From: Spirochaetales bacterium
GTDB lineage: Bacteria; Spirochaetota; Spirochaetia; DSM-2461
Direction of reading: 5' to 3'
DNA length: 64,000 nt
NCBI GenBank assembly: GCA_028533045.1
Contig: JAQQAP010000016.1
Span: 1 to 64,000 of the forward strand
The notes below the pieces were generated by a model, which searched no databases, was not told the DNA's origin, and saw nothing but the letters and a program-made list of their open reading frames with translations. Below, one piece after another: positions 33,325 to 39,258 of the stretch (its first letter is position 1; every line of letters begins with the position of its first letter). Position numbers and translations under genes: made by a program.

Positions 33325-34030
33325 GATTTACCTTCTTCTTGAGAACCTTATTATTTCTATCATTAGAGGGAGAAAAAAGCCAGTCTCTCCACTGGGCCAG
33401 GGAGGTAAAATACCAATCCCCTTCGGCTTCCATGGTTTTACGAATCAGAGGGACCGAATGGCTCCAGCCCGCCCCGGCCACGGCCACACCTGCGGCTCGT
33501 CCCATCTCTATGGCAGGGTAGAGGTCGTCCACAATGAGGACCTCTTCCGGCTCTAGATTGAACTCTTTGAGAATTTGCTCTACCGGCCAGGGGTGGGGTT
33601 TGCGCTTGTTTTTGTCCCTGTCCCAGCCGAATATACGTTGGGGCAGGTGTCCCGCTCCGGCCGCCTCGTAGTCCCTCTCTATCATGGGGACCTCCGAGTG
33701 GGAGACTACCGTTATGATTCCACCCTCTTTTTGGAATTGTTCCAGAATATCCAGGAAACCTTCAAAGAAAGAGGGGGTGCGGGATCTTGTAAATTCCCGC
33801 CATATTTCCAGTTCTTCTTCCATTTCCCTGGGGGTAAAGGCCAGCTCGCCGGTCACATATTCCATGAAGCCCGGGGAAAAGTTTTTTTCCAGCCAGGTAT
33901 CAAGGCTGATTGTCAGGCCCGGGCGGAAGGTTTCCAGTACTTTGAGAAAGGCCGGGTAGTGGATGGTAGGTGTGCTGTCCACCGCCGTATCGTCGTGGTC
34001 CAGTATGAGACATTTGTATCGGGCAGCCAG
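33311..34030 (-). CDS. HAD-superfamily hydrolase (CTG start)
   Basis: A 239-residue haloacid-dehalogenase-type phosphatase. From the CTG at 34028-34030 the protein begins LAARYKCLILDHDDTAVDST, which places motif I (DxDDT, Asp-11 and Asp-13) inside. Motif II is VVSHS, motif III the Lys in KRKPHPWP, motif IV the IVDDLYPAIEMGRAAG segment. An in-frame GTG at 33982 would cut off motif I and give an inactive protein; no ATG, GTG or TTG lies between the upstream stop and motif I. CTG has GAGGAG 5 nt before it and lies 2 nt behind the aldo/keto reductase stop. Substrate unknown (phosphoglycolate-phosphatase-like). Confidence 0.8.
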   Translation of the reverse strand: MAARYKCLILDHDDTAVDSTPTIHYPAFLKVLETFRPGLTISLDTWLEKNFSPGFMEYVTGELAFTPREMEEELEIWREFTRSRTPSFFEGFLDILEQFQKEGGIITVVSHSEVPMIERDYEAAGAGHLPQRIFGWDRDKNKRKPHPWPVEQILKEFNLEPEEVLIVDDLYPAIEMGRAAGVAVAGAGWSHSVPLIRKTMEAEGDWYFTSLAQWRDWLFSPSNDRNNKVLKKKVNHENS

Positions 34031-34032
34031 AA

Positions 34033-35181
34033 TTACTCCTCTCCCCGGCCGTAAAGCTCGGTGATTTTCTTTAAGTGTTTAATAATTTCTATGTTTTGGG
34101 GGCATTTGGTTTCACAGGCCCCGCATTCAATACAGTTATAGGCTCGGGCATGGGGTTTGAGAAAGCCTGTTGTCCAGAATTGTCCCTTTTTGAAATCCCC
34201 AAAGACTCCGTCATGGTTGTAGCCCCAAAAGAGTTCGGGGATATTGACTCCCGCCGGACAGGGCATACAGTACTGGCAGCTGGTACAGTTGACTCGAATA
34301 CGGCTTTTGTAAAACTCTTTTGCCCGGCCGATTACGTCCCGTTCCTCCCCGGAGAGGAAGCCGGGCAGGGCTTCGCGAGCCGTTTCAATATTGTCTTCCA
34401 CCTGTTCCATGGTGCTCATCCCGCTTAAGACCAGGCTGACTTCGGGATGATCAAAGAGATAGCTGAGCCCCCACTGGACCGGTCGTCGCTTGACGGGGCT
34501 TTTGTCCCAGATGGCCTGCAGCTCTTGGGGTATTTCCTCCCGGGCCAGCATACCCCCTCTCAAGGGTTCCATTATAATGACACCCATATCCCGTTCTGCG
34601 GCGTATCGCATCCCTTCCAGGCCCGCCTGATAGGTCTCATCCAGATAGTTAAGCTGAATCTGGCAGAATTCCCAGTCATAATCGTCGGTGATTTCCTTGA
34701 AGAGTTCCAGGTTGTCATGGAAGGAGAAACCGATATGTTTGATTTTTCCCATGTCCATGGCTTCTTTTATGAATTTCTTGTAGTCGATTGCTTTGTAAAT
34801 GTCCCAGTAGGCTTTGGTAAGGGTGTGGAGAAGGTAAAAATCAATGTATTCCACATCCAATCGGGTGAGCTGTTCATCCAGAAGGCGGTGAAGATCATCA
34901 TAGCTCTTTACTTCCCAGCTGGGCATTTTAGTGGCAATGTACGCCTTCTCCCGGTATCCGTCCTTAAGGGCTTTTCCGCAGAGGTCTTCGCTGGTTCCTC
35001 CGTGGTAGCCGTAGGCTGTATCCAGATAGTTCACCCCCTTGTCCAGGGCGGTGCGGATCATGGAAATGGCTTCCTTTTCGTTAATCCGATCGTACTTGTC
35101 ATCAATGGTGGGAAGGCGCATGGCCCCGAATCCCAGGGCGCTGACCTTGACGCCTGTTTTTCCGATTTCTCTGTAGTGCAT
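34033..35181 (-). CDS. aldo/keto reductase with C-terminal 4Fe-4S domain
   Basis: A 382-residue fusion: an aldo/keto reductase barrel (residues about 1-285) and a ferredoxin-like tail. The catalytic tetrad is visible: Asp and Tyr in NYLDTAYGYHG, Lys in IATKMPSW, His in IDFYLLHTL. The tail carries CTSCQYCMPCPAGV and CIECGACETKCPQ, two cysteine clusters for 4Fe-4S centres. Such proteins are common in anaerobes and are believed to take electrons from ferredoxin. The start (35181) has AGGGAG 7 nt upstream and replaces an upstream ATG 13 codons away. An inverted repeat covers the ribosome site. Confidence 0.9.
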   Translation of the reverse strand: MHYREIGKTGVKVSALGFGAMRLPTIDDKYDRINEKEAISMIRTALDKGVNYLDTAYGYHGGTSEDLCGKALKDGYREKAYIATKMPSWEVKSYDDLHRLLDEQLTRLDVEYIDFYLLHTLTKAYWDIYKAIDYKKFIKEAMDMGKIKHIGFSFHDNLELFKEITDDYDWEFCQIQLNYLDETYQAGLEGMRYAAERDMGVIIMEPLRGGMLAREEIPQELQAIWDKSPVKRRPVQWGLSYLFDHPEVSLVLSGMSTMEQVEDNIETAREALPGFLSGEERDVIGRAKEFYKSRIRVNCTSCQYCMPCPAGVNIPELFWGYNHDGVFGDFKKGQFWTTGFLKPHARAYNCIECGACETKCPQNIEIIKHLKKITELYGRGEE

Positions 35182-35187
35182 ATGATT

Positions 35188-35245
35188 TCTCCCTAAGATT
35201 AAATTAACCATTAATTTCAAGACGAAATCAAGGACCTTAGGGAGA
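35188..35245 (-). promoter_or_regulatory. inverted repeat sequestering the ribosome site of the aldo/keto reductase gene
   Basis: TCTCCCTAAG (35188-35197) is the exact reverse complement of CTTAGGGAGA (35236-35245), a 10-bp stem with a 38-nt loop. On the minus-strand transcript the downstream arm contains AGGGAG, the Shine-Dalgarno site. It may also act as a weak transcript end for the preceding gene. Confidence 0.5.
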
Positions 35246-35265
35246 TTGGGAGTGGTCTTGGCGCT

Positions 35266-36252
35266 CTATTCGGCTATGATCAAATCGGCTTGATCCAGGA
35301 CTTCTTTGGGGAAGTCTATTCCGATTTTTTCGGCAACAGCCGTATTGATTACCATTTCCATATAGGTGGGGTCGCTCACAACGGTGGTGGCTAACTCTTC
35401 CGTTTTGGCGCCCTTTAGGATTTGATCCATCATTCGGGCCGTTTCTTGGCCAATGTAGTACCAATCAAAACCCCAGGCCACAAGCACGGGATTTTCCTTG
35501 GCCGAAGCCGTATCGGAGGAGATGATGGGTACCTTGTGGGCCAGAGCTGTGGTGGCCAGGCCGTTCAGGGCGGAAACTACCGTGTTGTCGGTGCTTACGA
35601 AAAGAGCGTCCACTCGGCTAATCAGAGTTTCCGCTGCCGATTTAACCTCCGCCGAAGAAGTCACGGAGGTTCCGATATACTCTATTCCCAGTTCGTTACA
35701 GGCCTTTTCTACCTGAGCCGCCTGGAACATGGCATTGTCTTCGTTTCCCGTGTAGACCTGACCCAGGACTTTTACATCCCGGAGAGTCAGGAGGAATTCT
35801 ATCTGTTCTTTAAAGGGGTTTTTAAAGGAAACCCCGTTAATGCCGGGATCGCCGATTTCCAGTGATTCCACCAGTCCCGCCGAAAGGGGATCGGTAATGG
35901 CTGAATAGATGACAGGAGCGTTGGTCACTCCCATTTTTAGAGCCTGGGCATTGGGAGTGGCAATTCCCACGACCAGGTCCATTTTTTTGGACTGGAAGAG
36001 GTTGGCTATCTGGCGGGCCGTATTCACATCGGCGTTGGAATTCTGGTAGTCGTAGACCACATCTTCATAGCCCAGAGCGGCCATTTCGTCGGTAATGCCC
36101 TTATAGACAGCATCCAGGGCAGGGTGCTGTACGAACTGGGAAACCCCGATTTTAAGGGGTTTCTCGCCGGTGGTCGCTGTTTCGCTTCCCCCGTTGGCAA
36201 ATAGTAATACCGATAAGCTGATCATGGCCAGCATAAGAATAGCTTTCTTCAT
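35266..36252 (-). CDS. ABC transporter substrate-binding protein (PF04392-type)
   Basis: A 328-residue periplasmic binding protein of the TrpX/'ABC_sub_bind' type. Signal peptide: MKKAILMLAMISLSVLLFANGG; the mature chain starts with GGSETATTGE as in many spirochaete binding proteins, without a lipobox Cys. Family segments: KIGVSQFVQHPALDAVYKGITDEMAALGY, IANLFQSKKMDLVVGIATPNAQAL, PVIYSAITDPLSAGLVESL, and DALFVSTDNTVVSALNG. These proteins usually bind amino acids such as tryptophan or tyrosine. No permease or ATPase gene lies beside it. Start at 36252 with AGGAG upstream; an ATG 32 codons earlier lies in the promoter. Confidence 0.88.
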   Translation of the reverse strand: MKKAILMLAMISLSVLLFANGGSETATTGEKPLKIGVSQFVQHPALDAVYKGITDEMAALGYEDVVYDYQNSNADVNTARQIANLFQSKKMDLVVGIATPNAQALKMGVTNAPVIYSAITDPLSAGLVESLEIGDPGINGVSFKNPFKEQIEFLLTLRDVKVLGQVYTGNEDNAMFQAAQVEKACNELGIEYIGTSVTSSAEVKSAAETLISRVDALFVSTDNTVVSALNGLATTALAHKVPIISSDTASAKENPVLVAWGFDWYYIGQETARMMDQILKGAKTEELATTVVSDPTYMEMVINTAVAEKIGIDFPKEVLDQADLIIAE

Positions 36253-36277
36253 TATCTTTCTCCTGTTGTATCTCTGT

Positions 36278-36293
36278 AAAGAAACGTTTCTTT
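36278..36293. promoter_or_regulatory. 16-bp palindromic operator, LacI-type
   Basis: AAAGAAACGTTTCTTT is a perfect 16-bp palindrome with a central CG, as in LacI/GalR-family operators. It covers the start point of the minus-strand promoter (36296-36324), so a bound repressor would block the ABC binding-protein gene. No LacI-family gene is present in the window. Confidence 0.65.
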
Positions 36294-36295
36294 GG

Positions 36296-36324
36296 ATAGT
36301 AACGAGCCAACAGCATCCTGTCAA
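36296..36324 (-). promoter_or_regulatory. consensus sigma-70 promoter for the ABC binding-protein gene
   Basis: On the minus strand TTGACA (36319-36324), 17 nt, TACTAT (36296-36301). The -35 box is perfect. The 16-bp palindrome starts 2 nt downstream of the -10 box. Confidence 0.8.
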
Positions 36325-36339
36325 GGGAATAGGATAAAA

Positions 36340-36368
36340 TTGACACAAAGAACTTATCTTTCTAGAAT
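36340..36368 (+). promoter_or_regulatory. consensus sigma-70 promoter for the LarA-family gene
   Basis: TTGACA (36340-36345), 17 nt, TAGAAT (36363-36368). Only 6 nt lie between the -10 box and the ATG at 36375, so transcription is expected to begin at or next to the A of the start codon. Confidence 0.75.
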
Positions 36369-36374
36369 GATCCC

Positions 36375-37667
36375 ATGGATAAACTGACTCTGCTTTACGG
36401 TCAAAAAGAAATCAGCGCCCCCCTGGCTCCTCACTGGCGGGGGGGAATTATCGAATCGGGCTATGAATTCTCTTCCCTTAGTCTGGAAGAGATGACAAGA
36501 GACGCTCTGGAGTCTCCCATTGACTCGGAACCCCTTCATAGATTGGTCTCGCCGGGGGAATCGGTTTGCATCGTATTCTCCGATATAACCCGCTCCTGGC
36601 AGCAGAGCCATATTTATCTTCCCCTTATCGTGGAAGAGCTGGAAAAAGGGGGCATCCGGGCACAGAACATTACTCTTTTATGTGCCCTGGGGACTCATAG
36701 ATCCCATTCGGAGGAGGAATTGCGCTCTTTGACCGGTCCTCTTTATGAGCGTTGTAACGTTGTGGACCATGACTGTGACGACAGGGATAACCTTTGGGAA
36801 GTGGGAGTGACAAGCCGGGGGACCAGAGTGGAGCTGAACCGAAGGGCCCTGGAGGCGGACAGGCTGATTTTAACCGGTGGGATTGTCTTCCACTTAATGG
36901 CGGGATACTCGGGGGGGCGGAAGTCACTGGTTCCCGGTATCAGCAGCCGGGACACAATTAGTCAAAACCACTCCCTTAGTCTCCATCCGGAGGAAGGGAA
37001 GGGTTCCCATCCGCTTATCGGCTGCGATAAGCTTAGCAATAATCCCCTCCATGAGGATATGATGGAGGCTCTGGAAATGGTAAAACCCGATTTTCTCGTA
37101 AATCTTGTTCCCGGGATCAAAGGGCCGGGGGCAGTTGTGGCCGGCCACTACGATAGGGCTCACAGGGAAGGTTGCCGTCTCTTAAGGGAGTTTTTTCTTA
37201 TTCCCATTGAGGAAAGGCGGGATTTGGTTATCGCTTCTGCCGGCGGTTTTCCCGGGGATATCAATTTTTATCAGTCCGTTAAGTCCATGATCAATGCCTG
37301 CCAGGCCCTTAAGCCCGGGGGGATTCTGATTCTTACTACCGCTTGCCCCGAAGGGCTGGGTAATCCTCTCATGGAGGAGATGATAGGGGATTTTAACTCT
37401 ATAGAAGAGAGGGAGGCCTTTCTTAGGAAAAACTATTCCATTGGTCGCTTCATCGCCTATTACGGATGTGAACTAGCTTCCCGGTATAAGGTTTTTCTCG
37501 TTAGCGAAATGAACGAGCCCTCCCTGGCCCGGGCGGAAATCAGGACATTTTCCAGCCTGAATGAGGCGGTGGAGGAGGCCCGGCGGCAACAAGGGGACAA
37601 TATCTCTTACTGGATTCTCCCCGATGGAGCCCACAGCTTTCCAAAGCCCGGGACCGATGACAATTGA
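36375..37667 (+). CDS. LarA-family (lactate racemase-like) nickel-pincer protein
   Basis: A 430-residue LarA homologue (DUF2088 plus C-terminal domain). LarA uses a nickel-pincer nucleotide bound to a lysine to racemise lactate or related 2-hydroxyacids. The key residues line up with Lactobacillus LarA: H108 (CALGTHRSH), H173 (VFHLMAGYSG), K183 (SGGRKSLVPG) and H199 (ISQNHS). The substrate in this subfamily is open. The maturation genes larB, larC and larE are not in the window. There is no ribosome site, and the promoter spacing suggests a leaderless mRNA. The stop lies inside the tyrS-leader promoter. Confidence 0.88.
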   Translation: MDKLTLLYGQKEISAPLAPHWRGGIIESGYEFSSLSLEEMTRDALESPIDSEPLHRLVSPGESVCIVFSDITRSWQQSHIYLPLIVEELEKGGIRAQNITLLCALGTHRSHSEEELRSLTGPLYERCNVVDHDCDDRDNLWEVGVTSRGTRVELNRRALEADRLILTGGIVFHLMAGYSGGRKSLVPGISSRDTISQNHSLSLHPEEGKGSHPLIGCDKLSNNPLHEDMMEALEMVKPDFLVNLVPGIKGPGAVVAGHYDRAHREGCRLLREFFLIPIEERRDLVIASAGGFPGDINFYQSVKSMINACQALKPGGILILTTACPEGLGNPLMEEMIGDFNSIEEREAFLRKNYSIGRFIAYYGCELASRYKVFLVSEMNEPSLARAEIRTFSSLNEAVEEARRQQGDNISYWILPDGAHSFPKPGTDDN

Positions 37668-37692
37668 CAAAACTCACCGATAGGTCTAGATT
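37664..37692 (+). promoter_or_regulatory. promoter of the tyrS leader
   Basis: TTGACA (37664-37669), 17 nt, TAGATT (37687-37692). The -35 box overlaps the stop codon of the LarA-family gene. The start point expected at about 37699 is only a few bases before the leader peptide ATG at 37702. Confidence 0.8.
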
Positions 37693-37701
37693 TAGCTTAA
37701 T

Positions 37702-37770
37702 ATGATTATGACAGACAGCTATTACTATTATTATTTTAACTCAACTAGTGAGGGGCTGTCTAAACGATAA
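37702..37770 (+). CDS. tyrosine-rich leader peptide (tyrS attenuator)
   Basis: A 22-codon open frame, peptide MIMTDSYYYYYF followed by NSTSEGLSKR. Five consecutive Tyr codons (37720-37734) and a Phe codon sit in front of alternative RNA stems and a terminator, and the downstream gene is tyrosyl-tRNA synthetase. This is the design of amino acid biosynthesis leader peptides such as PheL, with Tyr as the sensed amino acid. No Shine-Dalgarno sequence is present; the mRNA appears to begin close to the ATG, so leaderless initiation is likely. It is too short for normal gene calling. Whether the peptide is made remains to be shown, but the coincidence of codon run, stems and target gene is very strong. 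Confidence 0.82.
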   Translation: MIMTDSYYYYYFNSTSEGLSKR

Positions 37771-37816
37771 TCATCGTTATGAATAAAACACAGCCCCGTT
37801 TAGCGGGGTTTTTTTT
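37713..37816 (+). promoter_or_regulatory. ribosome-mediated transcription attenuator of tyrS
   Basis: Four segments pair in alternative ways. Segment 1 AGACAGC (37713-37719), just before the Tyr codons, pairs with segment 2 GCTGTCT (37755-37761). Segment 2 as GGGGCTGT (37752-37759) pairs with segment 3 ACAGCCCC (37790-37797). Segment 3 as CCCCG pairs with segment 4 CGGGG (37804-37808), followed by T8. A ribosome stalled at Tyr codons would cover segment 1, free segment 2 to hold segment 3, and prevent the terminator. A further 6-bp hairpin (37763-37778) lies between 2 and 3. Confidence 0.82.
37792..37816 (+). terminator. intrinsic terminator in the tyrS leader
   Basis: AGCCCCG-TTTAG-CGGGGTT stem (5 GC pairs plus two weaker pairs) followed by eight T. 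It is segment 3:4 of the tyrS attenuator. Confidence 0.9.
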
Positions 37817-37818
37817 AT

Positions 37819-37960
37819 GCTCCCTGTTCTATATGGCATCTATCGGCGTATATGTCGTTGGAGAAAGAACCTGAAATGCTCACGTACTTTTGTACGCTGC
37901 GCTTTCAGAACCCTTCTCCGCCTAATCTACACCAAGATCTGCTCATATAGAAATGGGAGC
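37819..37960. repeat. 142-bp imperfect inverted repeat (REP/MITE-like) in the tyrS leader
   Basis: The ends GCTCCC and GGGAGC pair, then TTCTATATG (37827-37835) with CATATAGAA (37944-37952), GGAGAA with TTCTCC, TGAAA with TTTCA, and CGTAC with GTACG around the centre. The whole element can fold into one long hairpin. It has no open frame and looks like a dispersed palindromic element or a structured RNA. No second copy was seen in this window. Confidence 0.6.
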
Positions 37961-38004
37961 AGGATTTAATTCTCGTCGGGGACGTGAAAGAAAAGGAGAA
38001 CAAA

Positions 38005-39243
38005 ATGAATAAGGCTTTGGAAATTCTTAAGGAGAGAGGTTTCTTCAAACAGTGTACCGACGAGGCGCTGCTGGACAAAAAATTGTCCGAAGGTCCTGTC
38101 CGTTTCTACGTGGGAGTCGACCCCACCGGACCGTCCATGCATATAGGACATCTGGTTCCCCTTTATGCTATGCACCACTTACAGAAAGAGGGTCATCTTC
38201 CCATTGCTCTGGTAGGGGGCGGTACCGCTCGTATCGGTGATCCATCGGGTAAGACGGAAATGCGAAAAATGCTCACGGTCGAGCAGATTCAGGCCAACGC
38301 GGAGAAGCTAAAGGGGCAGATTGGCAACTTTATCGACTTTGACGGTGACAAGGCGATTCTGGCGGACAACGCCGACTGGCTGGCCGGTCTCAACTATATT
38401 GAATTCCTCCGGGATATCGGAAGCCAGTTCAGTGTAAACAAAATGCTCACTTTCGAAGCTTACAAGCAGCGTTTGGAAAAGGGACTCTCCTTTGTTGAGT
38501 TTAACTACCAGCTCCTCCAGTCCTACGACTTTCTGGAGCTTTACCGCCGCCATAACTGTACCCTCCAGATAGGCGGGGACGACCAATGGGGCAATATCGT
38601 AGCTGGGATGGAGCTTATCCGCCGGAAAGAGGGCTCCTCCGATGATGTGGTGGGCCTCACCTTTCCTCTGGTAACCCGGGCGGACGGTAAAAAAATGGGT
38701 AAGTCCGAGAAGGGCGCCCTCTTTCTTGATCCTTCCATGACCCCCGTTTACGATTTCTACCAGTACTGGAGAAACGTGGCCGACGCGGATGTGGAGAAGT
38801 TCCTTCTTCTCTACACCTTCCTTCCCGCCGAAGAGTGTCGTGAATTGGGAGCTGCCCAGGACCGGGCCATTAACGACTCCAAAGAGCGTCTGGCCTACGA
38901 AGTTACCAAGATCATCCACGGCGAGGAAGAGGCGGATAAAGCCCGTGCCGCCGCCAAAGCTGCCTTCTCCGGCGGCGCCGGAGGCGACAAGGAGGGAATG
39001 CCCTCCTGTGAAATGGCCCTGGCCGACTTTGAGGCGGGCATGAACGTGCTGGACCTTTTTGCCGCTACCGAGCTGTGTGCTTCCAAGAGTGACGCCCGCC
39101 GTCTGGTGCAGCAGAACGGCGCCTCCATCAACGGGGAAAAGTTCACCGATGTGAACGGCACCGTAGACGCTTCCTTTGTGAAAGAGGGCGAGTTGATTCT
39201 TAAAGCTGGAAAAAAGAGGTTCTTCCGAGTTATCATTAAATAG
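38005..39243 (+). CDS. tyrS: Tyrosyl-tRNA synthetase
   Basis: A 412-residue class I synthetase that charges tRNA-Tyr. HIGH motif: MHIGHL at 46-49; KMSKS motif variant KMGKS (GKKMGKSEKG, near 230); Tyr-binding segment YQLLQSYDFLELYRRHNCTLQIGGDDQWGNI; C-terminal S4 RNA-binding domain (ASKSDARRLVQQNGASINGEKF). The ATG at 38005 has AAGGAG 7 nt upstream; an in-frame GTG seven codons earlier is not supported. Expression is inferred to depend on the leader-peptide attenuator about 190 nt upstream. The next gene follows after 15 nt with its own AAAGGAGG site. Confidence 0.97.
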   Translation: MNKALEILKERGFFKQCTDEALLDKKLSEGPVRFYVGVDPTGPSMHIGHLVPLYAMHHLQKEGHLPIALVGGGTARIGDPSGKTEMRKMLTVEQIQANAEKLKGQIGNFIDFDGDKAILADNADWLAGLNYIEFLRDIGSQFSVNKMLTFEAYKQRLEKGLSFVEFNYQLLQSYDFLELYRRHNCTLQIGGDDQWGNIVAGMELIRRKEGSSDDVVGLTFPLVTRADGKKMGKSEKGALFLDPSMTPVYDFYQYWRNVADADVEKFLLLYTFLPAEECRELGAAQDRAINDSKERLAYEVTKIIHGEEEADKARAAAKAAFSGGAGGDKEGMPSCEMALADFEAGMNVLDLFAATELCASKSDARRLVQQNGASINGEKFTDVNGTVDASFVKEGELILKAGKKRFFRVIIK

Positions 39244-39258
39244 TTAAAGGAGGATTCC

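Noticed and set aside
37668..38004. T-box riboswitch upstream of tyrS
   Set aside because: No T-box consensus (AGGGTGGNACCGCG) or specifier loop structure was found; the Tyr-codon leader peptide explains the region better.
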